Shown piece after piece: positions 7,713 through 16,285 of a stretch of 59,700 nucleotides of DNA (positions within the stretch are counted from its first letter, which is position 1; every line of letters starts with the position of its first letter). A model generated the notes under the pieces. It was not told the origin of the DNA. It worked only from the letters and a program-made list of their open reading frames with translations, and did no database searches. Origin of the DNA: Sphingomonas sp. Root720 (GTDB taxonomy: Bacteria > Pseudomonadota > Alphaproteobacteria > Sphingomonadales > Sphingomonadaceae); NCBI RefSeq assembly GCF_001428605.1, contig NZ_LMID01000011.1, forward strand, positions 636,712-696,411, in the 5' to 3' direction. The position numbers and the translations under genes are program-made.

Positions 7713-8723
7713 ATGGCGATCATGACCATCCGCGACGCGATCCTCCAGACGCTCCACGCGGAAATGGAACGCGATCCCGACATCATGCTGCTCGGCGAGG
7801 ATATCGTGGGCGGCAACGGCACCGCCGGCGGACCCGAGGCGATCGGCGGCATATGGGGGACGTCGGGCGGACTCTACGACAAGTTCGGCCCCGACCGGGT
7901 GATCGACACGCCGATCTCCGAAAGCGCGATCGTCGGCGCCGCCGCGGGCGCCGCGCTTGCCGGCAAGCGGCCGGTGGCCGAGCTGATGTTCGCCGATTTC
8001 GTCGGCGTCAGCCTCGACCAGATCTGGAACCAGATCGCCAAGTTCCGCTACATGTTCGGCGGCACGACCCGATGCCCGGCGGTGATCCGTCTCGTCTACG
8101 GCGCCGGCATGAACACCGCGGCCCAGCACAGCCAGTCGGTCTATGCGATGCTGACCGCGATGCCGGGATTGAAGGTGGTGCTCCCCGTCACCCCGGTCGA
8201 CGCCAAGGGCCTGCTGACCGAGGCGCTGCGCGGCGACGATCCGGTGATGTTCTTCGAGCACAAGGCGCTCTACGGCGTGAAAGGCGAGGTGCCCGATGGG
8301 GATCATCGCCAGCGCTTCGGCGAGGCGCGAATGGTGCGCGAGGGCGGCGACGCGACGATCGTCACCTGCGGCCGCATGGTCAACTTCTCCGAAAAGGCGG
8401 CCGACAAGCTTGCCGCCGACGGGATCGGCTGCGACGTGATCGACCTGCGCACGACCAGCCCGCTCGACGAGGAGGCGATCCTGGACTCGGTCGAGGCGAC
8501 CGGCCGGCTGATCGTCGTCGACGAAAGCCCGCCGCGCTGCAGCCTCGCGGCCGACATCTGCGCGCTGGTCGCGACCAAGGCGTTCACCAGCCTGAAGGCG
8601 CCGCCCGAACTGGTGACCGGGCCGCACAGCCCGATCCCCTTCGCCCGCGAGCTCGAGCGCGCCTGGGTGCCGTCGCCGCAGAAGATCGAGGCCGCGGTCC
8701 GCCGCGCCCTGGCGGCCGGCTGA
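7713..8723 (+). CDS. 2-oxoacid dehydrogenase E1 component, beta subunit
   Basis: A protein of 336 residues matching the transketolase-like beta chain of E1 enzymes. It has LGEDIVGGNGTAGG near the N terminus, RVIDTPISESAIVGAAAGAAL, and PVAELMFADFVGVSLDQIWNQ. The C-terminal transketolase domain contains VIDLRTTSPLDEEAILDSV and RLIVVDESPPRCS. It completes the active site of the alpha subunit. It starts 14 bases after the alpha stop, with AAGGGGG upstream. Confidence 0.92.
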   Translation: MAIMTIRDAILQTLHAEMERDPDIMLLGEDIVGGNGTAGGPEAIGGIWGTSGGLYDKFGPDRVIDTPISESAIVGAAAGAALAGKRPVAELMFADFVGVSLDQIWNQIAKFRYMFGGTTRCPAVIRLVYGAGMNTAAQHSQSVYAMLTAMPGLKVVLPVTPVDAKGLLTEALRGDDPVMFFEHKALYGVKGEVPDGDHRQRFGEARMVREGGDATIVTCGRMVNFSEKAADKLAADGIGCDVIDLRTTSPLDEEAILDSVEATGRLIVVDESPPRCSLAADICALVATKAFTSLKAPPELVTGPHSPIPFARELERAWVPSPQKIEAAVRRALAAG

Positions 8724-8733
8724 GGGGGCGGAC

Positions 8734-10137
8734 ATGGCCAAGCTCAAGCCGTTCACCATGCCCAAATGGGGCATCGAGATGAGCGAAGGCACGATCGCCG
8801 AATGGATGGTGGCCGAGAACCAGCCTTTCGCCAAGGGCACGGTCCTGACGCTGATCGAGACCGACAAGATCACCAACGAGGTCGAGGCCGAGGCCGATGG
8901 CCGCTTCGTCCGGCTGATCGCCGAGGCGGGCCAGACCTATCCGGTCGGTGCCCTGCTTGCGGTGTTGTCCGACGGCGGCGAGGCCGATCCGGCCGAGATC
9001 GACGCGCTGGTCGCCGGCTTCAAGCCGGTCGATGCCAGCTTCGCGACCGATGGCGGCGAGACGGCCCCCGCCGCGTCGCCGTCGCCGGTCGAGGTGCCGG
9101 CGCCGGTGCCGACGGCGCCAGCCATCCCCGATGGTATCGCGATCAGCCCGGCCGCGCGCGACAAGGCGGTCGCCGCCGGGCTCGACGTGATCAGCATCGA
9201 CGGTTCTGGCCGGGCAGGCCGGATCACCGCGCAGGACGTCGACCGGGCGATCAGCCCGCCGGCCCCGGCCGCGCTGGTCGGCGTGCTGCCGGCTACCCCG
9301 GCTTCGAGCGTCTTCGCGACGCCGATGGCGCGCCGGGTCGCGGTGCTGCACGGCGTCGCGCTCGAAAAGCTGACCGGCAGCGGTCCGCGCGGCCGCGTCC
9401 GCAAGGCCGACGTGCTGGCCGCGATCCCGGCACCGGCCCCGCCTGCCGAAGCTCCGGTGTCTACAGCGCCGGGCGAGGTCGAGGTGCTGCCGATGTCGTC
9501 GATGCGCCGCACGATCGCGCGGCGCCTGACCGAGTCGAAGCAGCAGATACCGCATTTCTACGTCCGCCGCCGGGTGCGCGCGGACCGGCTTCTCGCGCTG
9601 CGCGCCGCCGTCCAGGGGCCGCGGCCGAGCATCAACGACTATCTGATCAGGGCATGCGCGCTGGCGCTGGTGGAAGTGCCGGAGGTCAATATCCAGGTCC
9701 ATGGGCAGGATATCCACCGCTTCGGCAATGCCGACATCGCCGTCGCGGTGGCAACCGGGAAGGGGCTCGTCACGCCGATCGTGCGCGCCGCCGACGAACT
9801 GTCGGTCGCGCGAATCTCCGAAGCGATGACGGGCCTCGCCCAGCGCGCGCGCAGTGGCAAGCTGAAGACCGAGGAGTTCAGCGGCGGCAGCTTCTCGCTG
9901 TCCAATCTCGGCGGCTTCGGGGTCGAGCAGTTCGACGCGATCATCAATCCGCCCCAGGGCGCGATCCTCGCGGTCGGCTCCGCCCGGCCCGAGCCGATCG
10001 ACGACGACGGCGCGATCCGCATCGTCCCGGTGCTGCACCTGTCGCTGTCCTGCGATCACCGTGCGATCGATGGTGCCGACGCGGGGCGCTTCATGGCGGC
10101 GCTGGCGGCGCTGATCGAGACTCCGGCGCTGTTGTAG
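8734..10137 (+). CDS. 2-oxoacid dehydrogenase E2 component (dihydrolipoamide acyltransferase)
   Basis: A protein of 467 residues. A lipoyl domain covers about 1-80, with the lipoylated Lys45 in IETDKITNEVEAEADG. Next come Ala/Pro-rich linkers and two peripheral-subunit-binding domains (about 137-173 and 194-231, both with the G-x-G-R/P-x-GRI/RV pattern). The acyltransferase domain ends with SCDHRAIDG (catalytic His442 and Asp446). It accepts the acyl group from E1 and gives it to CoA. Two binding domains are fewer or more than usual depending on the lineage; one is typical for acetoin/pyruvate E2. No E3 (dihydrolipoamide dehydrogenase) gene is in the window. It is the last gene of its operon, followed by a repeat-rich gap. 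Confidence 0.92.
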   Translation: MAKLKPFTMPKWGIEMSEGTIAEWMVAENQPFAKGTVLTLIETDKITNEVEAEADGRFVRLIAEAGQTYPVGALLAVLSDGGEADPAEIDALVAGFKPVDASFATDGGETAPAASPSPVEVPAPVPTAPAIPDGIAISPAARDKAVAAGLDVISIDGSGRAGRITAQDVDRAISPPAPAALVGVLPATPASSVFATPMARRVAVLHGVALEKLTGSGPRGRVRKADVLAAIPAPAPPAEAPVSTAPGEVEVLPMSSMRRTIARRLTESKQQIPHFYVRRRVRADRLLALRAAVQGPRPSINDYLIRACALALVEVPEVNIQVHGQDIHRFGNADIAVAVATGKGLVTPIVRAADELSVARISEAMTGLAQRARSGKLKTEEFSGGSFSLSNLGGFGVEQFDAIINPPQGAILAVGSARPEPIDDDGAIRIVPVLHLSLSCDHRAIDGADAGRFMAALAALIETPALL

Positions 10138-10563
10138 ACCGTCCCTCGCGGGGAGGGGGCGGGGTGGGGCTTTCGCGTCTTGCCGAGATCAACTGCCACG
10201 CGCCGTCGTCTTGCCAGCGCAGGCTGCGCTGGCATCGCATGAGAGGTGCTCCCCTATCTCGCGAGATGCCAGCCTGCGCGGGGCCTTTGCGTAAGAGCCC
10301 ATCTCCATTCTCGTCATCGTCATCCCCTCTGCCTTTCCGCCTTCGGGAAGAAAGACGAAGATGAAGGGAGATCCCGGCTTTCGCCGGGATGACGGAAGGG
10401 GACGGCGTTACGCAAAGATCCCGCGTAGGCTGGCATGACGATGAGGGGAGGGTGGCAATAGAGGGCTGGGCTTCCGCATGGACGGGACCTGCGTCAAGGC
10501 CACGACCCAACCATGGATATCTGGTCGGTTGAGGTGGCATTCCTTCGAACGCCACCGTCATTC
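10138..10563. repeat. Intergenic repeat nest (REP-like palindromes)
   Basis: This 426-bp gap between two convergent operons shows no gene. It holds fragments of several repeat families. A palindromic unit (10211-10235 and 10263-10281) is related to the inverted repeats at 18441-18522. A GC hairpin follows the pattern CCCGGC...GCCGGG near 10374-10395. A unit at 10161-10194 is shared with 35374-35405. The palindromes can form hairpins in RNA and probably serve as bidirectional terminators for E2 (plus) and the ABM gene (minus). Confidence 0.6.
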
Positions 10564-10860
10564 TCACCCCAGCGACCGATAGAAGGCGAGCTTCATCTCG
10601 CCATCCACGCACGCCAGGATCGGCGGCACCAGCCGGTCGTGGAAGTCGATCTGCATATGATGGTCGAACGCCGCATCGTCGCGGAAGGTCGCGACGATCT
10701 GGAACAGGTCGGGGTCTTCGTCCGACTGGAACAGCTCGTAGACCAGCGCGTCGGGCTCCCGCTCGAACACCAGCCGCTTGAGTTCCGCCTGCAGTGCGAT
10801 CAGCTCGGGCCCGCGGCCCGGCTTGGCGCGCAGCTCGGCGATGAAGCTCTTCCCCTTCAT
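10564..10860 (-). CDS. ABM-fold protein (putative quinol monooxygenase type)
   Basis: A protein of 98 residues resembling the dimeric alpha+beta-barrel antibiotic-biosynthesis-monooxygenase (YgiN-like) family. It has the N-terminal strand SFIAELRAKPGRGPELIALQAELKRLV, the central VYELFQSDEDPDLFQIVATFRDDAAFDHHM and the C-terminal strand KLAFYRSLG. Such proteins oxidise quinols without cofactors or act as small accessory folds. Its ATG overlaps the stop of the ligase gene (ATGA, 10857-10860). A related 98-residue protein lies on the other side of the ligase. The precise reaction is unknown. Confidence 0.78.
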   Translation of the reverse strand: MKGKSFIAELRAKPGRGPELIALQAELKRLVFEREPDALVYELFQSDEDPDLFQIVATFRDDAAFDHHMQIDFHDRLVPPILACVDGEMKLAFYRSLG

Positions 10861-12491
10861 GCGGCTTCTCCCAGCCCGAGTTCCTCGACCAGCTGCGTGC
10901 GCAGTCGGAACTTCTGGATCTTCGACGTCGACATCGGCCAGTCGCTGACGAAGCGGACATGGCGCGGCAGCTTGAAGGTGGCCAGCTTGCCCTTGCAATG
11001 GGCGATCAGCTCGGCCTCCGACGCTTGCGCGCCGTCGACCAGCTCGACGAAGGCGGCGGGCACCTCGACATAGCGCGGATCAGGCAGGCCGACGACCTGC
11101 GCGAGCTTCACCGCCGGATGGCTTTGCAGCATCGCCTCGATCTCGGCCGCCGCGACATTCTCGCCGCCGACCTTCAGCATGTCCTTGGTACGGCCATGGA
11201 ACATGATGTGCCCGCTTTCGTCGAACGAACCGATGTCGCCGGTGTGGAACCAGCCGTCGCGCAGCACCTCGGCGGTCTTCTCGGGGGCGTTGTAATAGCC
11301 CTTGAGCATGTTCGGGCCGCGCGCGACGATCTCGCCCCGCTCGCCCAGCCCGCAGTCGCGCCCGGTTTCGGGATCGACGATGCGGACTTCCCATTCCTCG
11401 AGCGGCACGCCGAGCCGGCCGGTGCGCAGCTCGAACGAATCGTCGATGTTGCTGGTGCAGATCGTGCCCGCGCCCTCGGTCAGGCCATAGGTGCCGACCT
11501 GGATGGTGTGCGGCATCGCCTTGGTCATCGCCTCCTTGATCCAGGCGGGCTGGACCGCGAAGTTCGAGTTCATCAGCCTGAGCTTCGACAGGTCGGTCGA
11601 GATGAAGGCCGGGTGGGTGATCAGGTCCTGCATGATCGTCACGAAGCTGGGATAGGCGACCGTCGCCCCTTCGCGCCCGAGCATGGCGAGCGCGGTCGCC
11701 GCGTCGAAATGCGGCACCGTCAGATAGGCGCCGCCGGCGTCGATCACCATCGTCAGCGGCAATATGCCGGCGATGTGAAAGATCGGCAGCGGCGACCAGA
11801 CCTTGTCCTCGGCGGTCACCGCATAGCGCCGGCCGAGATTGCGGCTGTTGCCGACGATCGCGCGGTGGCTGATCAGCGCCCCCTTCGGATTGGCGGTGGT
11901 GCCGGAGGTGTAGAGGACCAGCGCGATCTGTTCGGGGTCGACCGCGTCGATCCGTGCGTCGAGCTCCGCGTCCGCCACGGAAGCGCCTTCGGCGAGAACG
12001 GCCTCGCTCGACACCATGAAGGGCTGGCAGGGAGGATCGATGCAGATGATCCGGCGCAGCAGCGGCGCGTCGTCCAGCGTCAGCGCATGCGGATCGGCAT
12101 CGCCCAGCGCAGGGAAGGCGGCCTGGAGGCGCTGCGAGAAGTTGAGCTGGTCGGTCACCGCCCCGGTGGTGACGAGCGCGACGAGATCGGCGTCGCGGAC
12201 GAGGAAGGCGAGCTCATGCGCCTGATAGCGCGCGTTGACCGGCACCGCGACCGCGCCGATCATGGTGATGCCGAACATAACCTCGACGAACTCGGGCCGC
12301 GTTGTCAGCAGGATTCCGACATTCTGGCCGGGCTCGACCCCCATCGCCAGCAGCGCCTTCGCCCAGCGGCGGGCGGAGGCATAGAGGCCGGCATGACTCA
12401 GCCGCCGGTCGGGGAAGACCAGCGCGTCGGCATCGCCGCGCGCCGAGGCGCTGGATCGCAGCATCGCACCATAGGTGTAGATCGCGCTCAT
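10857..12491 (-). CDS. Acyl-CoA synthetase (AMP-dependent ligase)
   Basis: A protein of 544 residues of the ANL superfamily. The ATP-binding loop YTSGTTANPKGA is at about 194-205. Other motifs are YGLTEGAGT (adenine site), GRLGVPLEEWEVRIVD, HTGDIGSFDESGHIMFHGRTKDMLKVGGENV (hinge and Asp/Arg contacts) and a C-terminal Lys in TSKIQKF. It activates a carboxylic acid to its CoA thioester through an acyl-AMP. It is coupled by ATGA overlaps to an ABM-fold gene on each side (12488-12491 and 10857-10860). The sites at 12837 and 12937 lie upstream of this operon. The acid is unknown; an aromatic or medium-chain acid fits the context. Confidence 0.92.
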   Translation of the reverse strand: MSAIYTYGAMLRSSASARGDADALVFPDRRLSHAGLYASARRWAKALLAMGVEPGQNVGILLTTRPEFVEVMFGITMIGAVAVPVNARYQAHELAFLVRDADLVALVTTGAVTDQLNFSQRLQAAFPALGDADPHALTLDDAPLLRRIICIDPPCQPFMVSSEAVLAEGASVADAELDARIDAVDPEQIALVLYTSGTTANPKGALISHRAIVGNSRNLGRRYAVTAEDKVWSPLPIFHIAGILPLTMVIDAGGAYLTVPHFDAATALAMLGREGATVAYPSFVTIMQDLITHPAFISTDLSKLRLMNSNFAVQPAWIKEAMTKAMPHTIQVGTYGLTEGAGTICTSNIDDSFELRTGRLGVPLEEWEVRIVDPETGRDCGLGERGEIVARGPNMLKGYYNAPEKTAEVLRDGWFHTGDIGSFDESGHIMFHGRTKDMLKVGGENVAAAEIEAMLQSHPAVKLAQVVGLPDPRYVEVPAAFVELVDGAQASEAELIAHCKGKLATFKLPRHVRFVSDWPMSTSKIQKFRLRTQLVEELGLGEAA

Positions 12492-12784
12492 CGGGCCGGC
12501 TCCAGATCGTAGAGCATCTCGCGCTCATAGCTGCCGTCCATGCAACCGATCATCTGTTCGATCAGCGGCTTGCCATGATCGGTTTCCATATGCGCCGCGT
12601 CGGCGGCCTCGTCGACGAACGATTCGTAGACCGCGAACATGCCCGGTTCTCCCAGCCGGAAGAATTTGAAGGCCAGCGTGCCCGGCTCTCGATCGACGAG
12701 CGCCTCCATCTGCCGGGCGAGCGAAACGAATTGATCCTCGCGCTCCGCCTTGATCCGGAAGCGCGACAGGAAGCTGTAGGCCAT
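12488..12784 (-). CDS. ABM-fold protein, first gene of the ligase operon
   Basis: A protein of 98 residues of the same alpha+beta-barrel ABM type as the protein at 10564-10860: YSFLSRFRIKAEREDQFVSLARQMEALVDREPGTLAFKFF, then FAVYESFVDEAADAAHMETDHGKPLIEQM. The ATG at 12784 is chosen because GGAGAGG lies 8 bases upstream; an in-frame ATG at 12832 has no ribosome site and would abut operator C. It overlaps the ligase start in an ATGA. A cofactor-free monooxygenase role is only one possibility. Confidence 0.78.
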   Translation of the reverse strand: MAYSFLSRFRIKAEREDQFVSLARQMEALVDREPGTLAFKFFRLGEPGMFAVYESFVDEAADAAHMETDHGKPLIEQMIGCMDGSYEREMLYDLEPAR

Positions 12785-12836
12785 TCGGCGATCCTCTCCG
12801 CCATTCGACGCTCGGGCGCCATGTCGGGCCATTAGA

Positions 12837-12854
12837 AAACAATCATGACTGATT
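12837..12854. promoter_or_regulatory. Operator site C (putative TetR box)
   Basis: AAACAATCATGACTGATT: the left half is identical to sites A and E, the right half is shared with site D (CATGACTGATT). It lies 53 bases upstream of the ABM-ligase-ABM operon, in the divergent region facing the TonB receptor. It is exactly 100 bases from site D. Confidence 0.65.
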
Positions 12855-12936
12855 TTTCAAGGGGGCAATTTGCGATCCTGCGCTTTTGTTGCGACGCATC
12901 AACCCGCCGCGCCACGGGAGATATGTGGAAAAAATA

Positions 12937-12954
12937 AAACATGCATGACTGATT
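12937..12954. promoter_or_regulatory. Operator site D (putative TetR box)
   Basis: AAACATGCATGACTGATT: matches site C at 16 of 18 bases and sites A, B and E at the conserved AAACA, CATG, TG and TT positions. It lies 78 bases upstream of the TonB receptor start. Confidence 0.65.
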
Positions 12955-13031
12955 GCAATTTGTGTTGCCTGCGGTAATCTCCGCGGCGTCCAGCGATGCC
13001 GGCCGTCAAGAGTCCGGTTCAGGAGAGGAGG

Positions 13032-15515
13032 ATGGGGATGTTCAAGAATCATTGGTATCTGGGTTCCGCGTGCGCGGCGCTCGTCGCGGGGCTGACGGCC
13101 ATGCCGGCATCGGCGCAGACGGCGCCGGCCGAGGCCGCGCAAACGGCATCGGACAGCGCGCTGCAGGAAATCGTCGTCACCGCGACCCGGCGCGACTCCA
13201 ACCTCCAGTCGACCGCGATCGCGATCTCGGCGGTCGACGAAAACCTGATCCGCCAGGCGAGCCCGCGCAACGTGGGTGACCTCGCCGCGTTCGTGCCGAA
13301 CTTCTCGGCGGCGACGATCACCAACTTCAACGCGGCATCCTTCTCGATCCGCGGCGTCGGCCAGAACAGCATCATCGTCTATTTCGAACCGCCGGTCGCG
13401 GTGCTGGTCGACGACTTCGTGATGCCTTCGGTGCAGACCCAGCTCCTCGATACCTTCGACGTCTCGCAGGTCGAAGTGCTGCGCGGCCCGCAGGGCACGC
13501 TGTTCGGCAAGAACACCACCGGCGGCGCGGTCGTCGTCAAGACCAAGCGGCCCGAGCTTGAGAAGATCGAGGTCGAGGGCCGGCTGCAGGTCGGTGATTT
13601 CGGCACGGTGATCCCGCAGGCCTCGTTCAACCTGCCGATCGGCCAGACGCTCGCCTTCCGCGGCGTGATCGGCCACACCCAGTCCGATGGCTATTACAAG
13701 AATGGCGGCTGCTTCGGTCCCGTCACGCCCTTCGCCACCAGCGCGTTCGCCCAGAGCTTCGCGGGCCAGAGCGGCTGCGGCGACGGCCGCTCGCTCGGCG
13801 GGCAGGACGTCTGGAACGCCCGCGCCAAGCTCCTCTGGGAACCGACGCCCGAGTTCAGCGCGCTGCTCCAATATGAATATCTCCGCGACCGTTCGGACAG
13901 CGTTCCCTCGGTCAACCAGACCCCCGCCTCGAACGGCTTCCTGTTCCACTCGCTCGGCCTGGGCTCGGTGCCGAACCGCAACAGCGATCCGCTGAAGAAT
14001 GCCGCGCTGACCGACCGTCAGGGCGCGCTGCTGCAGATGAAGAGCGGGCAGATCGTCAATGTCGACGGCGTCTACCTGAACATGGACTACAAGGCCGACT
14101 GGGGTACCTTCACCTCGGTCAGCGGCTATCGCAACCAGCGGTCGCGCCTGCCCAATACCTATATGGGGACCGCCCCGGTGTCGTCCAACGGCACCGTGCT
14201 GTCGCTGTTCGACGCGCAGCGCGACGACAACCGCAAAACCTACCAGCAGGAGCTGCGCTTCGCCTCGTCCTTCGACGGGCCGTTCAACTTCGTCGCCGGC
14301 GGTTTCTACCAGAAGGACAACACCACCTTCTGCGTCGCCCAGCTGCTCGGTTTCCTCGACCTCGCCAGCGGCGGGCCGGGCTTCGGCAACTGGAACGACA
14401 ACCCCTATATCCTCTGCAACGCCCAGAAGGCGCGGTCGAAGGCCACCTTCGTCGAAGGTACCTTCAAGTTCACGCCGACGCTGACCCTGACGGGGGGCTT
14501 CCGCTACACCTGGGAGAACAAGACCTGGTACGGCCGCCAGCAGGTGTTCGCGCAGCAGCTCAACGGCGGGTTCGACAACGCGATCACGCTGGGCCACGCG
14601 CTCGACGCCAATGTGTTCGACTATACCGCCGGCGTCATCAAGGTGAAGGACAGCGCCAAGGAGCCGACCTGGCGGATCAGTCTCGGCTGGCAGGCGACGC
14701 CGGACATCTTCGGCTACGCCACCTATTCGCGCGGCTTCAAGGCGGGCGGCTTCAACGACCAGATCGGCAGTTTCCACCCGTTCGTGAACGCCGACGGCAC
14801 CGACAATCCCACCGCCTTCGCGGCGGCGGCGTCGGCGACCAAGCCCGAACGCGCCGACAGCTACGAAGCCGGCGTGAAGACCGAGCTGTTCGACCGCCAC
14901 CTGCGCTTCAACCTGACCGGCTTCTACGTCGAATATAGCGACCTGCAGAAACAGATCGTGGTGCCGCTGGTCGTCGGCGGGCAGCAGTTCCAGGTCACCC
15001 GCTTCTTCAACGCCGCCAAGGCGACGGTGAAGGGCCTCGAACTGGAAAGCACGCTGATCCCGATGCAGGGCCTCACCCTGCGCGGGCTCGTCGGTTATCA
15101 GGACGGCAAATATAAGAGCTATGTCACGCCGATCCCGGCGGGCTACGACCTGTCGACCGCGCCGCTCGACCGCCTGCCCAAGTGGCAGTGGACCGCCGAC
15201 GCCACCTATGAGCTGCCGATCGGTGACTACAGGCTGCAGTTCAACGGCAACATCAACTATGTCGCCCGCAACCTGTTCACCCAGTCGATCACCAGCCCGG
15301 CGGAGAACACGTTCCTCAACGCCCGGACCCTGCTGAACGCCTCGATCACGCTCGCCGAAGCGGACAACAAATATTATGTCCGCCTGATCGGCCGGAACCT
15401 GTCCGACAAGCGCTACGTCACCGGTTCGCAGGTCGTCGGCGGCCTGTGGGCGAACGGACAATATGGCCCGCCGCGCTACTTCGGCGCGGAACTGGGCTTC
15501 AAGCTGGGCAACTGA
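13032..15515 (+). CDS. TonB-dependent receptor (first)
   Basis: An outer-membrane active transporter of 827 residues. A signal peptide ends at AMPASAQ. The plug domain follows (EIVVTATRR as TonB-box region, then NVGDLAAFVPNFSA, SIRGVGQ, VEVLRGPQGTLFGKNTTGGAVVV). The 22-strand barrel includes YSRGFKAGGFND and a C-terminal strand ending ELGFKLGN. AGGAG repeats at 13021-13030 support the ATG at 13032; the ATG at 13038 is equally possible. The TonB box resembles sphingomonad receptors for aromatic or hydrophobic compounds rather than siderophores. It is divergent from the ABM-ligase-ABM operon and shares its two operator sites, so it probably imports the substrate of this regulon. Confidence 0.92.
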   Translation: MGMFKNHWYLGSACAALVAGLTAMPASAQTAPAEAAQTASDSALQEIVVTATRRDSNLQSTAIAISAVDENLIRQASPRNVGDLAAFVPNFSAATITNFNAASFSIRGVGQNSIIVYFEPPVAVLVDDFVMPSVQTQLLDTFDVSQVEVLRGPQGTLFGKNTTGGAVVVKTKRPELEKIEVEGRLQVGDFGTVIPQASFNLPIGQTLAFRGVIGHTQSDGYYKNGGCFGPVTPFATSAFAQSFAGQSGCGDGRSLGGQDVWNARAKLLWEPTPEFSALLQYEYLRDRSDSVPSVNQTPASNGFLFHSLGLGSVPNRNSDPLKNAALTDRQGALLQMKSGQIVNVDGVYLNMDYKADWGTFTSVSGYRNQRSRLPNTYMGTAPVSSNGTVLSLFDAQRDDNRKTYQQELRFASSFDGPFNFVAGGFYQKDNTTFCVAQLLGFLDLASGGPGFGNWNDNPYILCNAQKARSKATFVEGTFKFTPTLTLTGGFRYTWENKTWYGRQQVFAQQLNGGFDNAITLGHALDANVFDYTAGVIKVKDSAKEPTWRISLGWQATPDIFGYATYSRGFKAGGFNDQIGSFHPFVNADGTDNPTAFAAAASATKPERADSYEAGVKTELFDRHLRFNLTGFYVEYSDLQKQIVVPLVVGGQQFQVTRFFNAAKATVKGLELESTLIPMQGLTLRGLVGYQDGKYKSYVTPIPAGYDLSTAPLDRLPKWQWTADATYELPIGDYRLQFNGNINYVARNLFTQSITSPAENTFLNARTLLNASITLAEADNKYYVRLIGRNLSDKRYVTGSQVVGGLWANGQYGPPRYFGAELGFKLGN

Positions 15516-15575
15516 GCGATGGAGCGGCGCCCGCGCGATGGCGATGCCAGCGCGACGGGCGCCGCTCCCGCCTTC

Positions 15576-16136
15576 TCAGGCCGCGGCCTCGGCGGGAAGG
15601 CAGACGGTGTCGAGGCCGAGCGCGTGGGTGAACCGGCCCATCGCCATCCACATGCCGATCGCCAGCGTCAGGTCGGTGATCTCCGCGTCGCTGTAGGCGG
15701 CGCGCATCTTCGACCAGAAGCCGTCGTCATAGCCGAGTTCGTCGGGCGAGAAGGCCATGCGCTCGGCGAGATCGACCGCGAGCCGCTCGCGGTCGTCGAG
15801 CAGCGGGCTGGTCTTCCACTGGTCCACCGCCGCATAAAAGGCTTCGTCGGGCCTGGCGCCGCCGCGCGCGACCAGCGAACGCGAGGGATCGCCGCCGACC
15901 GAGGCGAGATAGCCATCGAGATGGTCGGCCGCGCGGAAGCCCTGGCACACCAGGCAGCCGTTGATCTGCGCGATGCGGTAGCGCGCCGCCTCGGCGATGC
16001 GCAGCGACAGGCGCAGCGACTGATAGACGGCGCGCACGAAATCGCCGGCGGCCGCCCCGATCGCGGGCGAGTGCTGGCGCAGCGCATAGCCGAGCGGATC
16101 GGCCAGATCGTCGGCAGGGATATGGATGTTGGGCAT
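15576..16136 (-). CDS. Carboxymuconolactone decarboxylase family (AhpD-like) protein
   Basis: A protein of 186 residues with the AhpD signature ARYRIAQINGCLVCQGFRAADH: a C-x-x-C pair followed by His. This is the redox-active site of alkylhydroperoxidase-like members. A helical C-terminal half includes LAIGMWMAMGRFTHAL. AAGGAGAG lies 8 bases before the ATG at 16136. The presence of both Cys argues for a peroxidase or disulfide role rather than lactone decarboxylation. It is divergent from the PQQ dehydrogenase gene. Confidence 0.85.
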   Translation of the reverse strand: MPNIHIPADDLADPLGYALRQHSPAIGAAAGDFVRAVYQSLRLSLRIAEAARYRIAQINGCLVCQGFRAADHLDGYLASVGGDPSRSLVARGGARPDEAFYAAVDQWKTSPLLDDRERLAVDLAERMAFSPDELGYDDGFWSKMRAAYSDAEITDLTLAIGMWMAMGRFTHALGLDTVCLPAEAAA

Positions 16137-16285
16137 CTGTCTCTCTCCTTCGGCACATCATCTTCACGGCAGAAGAGAAGCGGGCGTCGAGGAGCAGGCT
16201 ATTGAACCGATCATAGCATCGTACCGGTCGCGTTGCACGACCGAAAATCCGTTCAAGTCTCTGTGAAATCGGAGGATATCTTTCG

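Noticed and set aside
12785-12832. Sixteen-codon N-terminal extension of the ABM-fold protein (ATG 12832)
   Set aside because: Polar and not family-like, no ribosome site, and it would start next to operator C. GGAGAGG supports ATG 12784.
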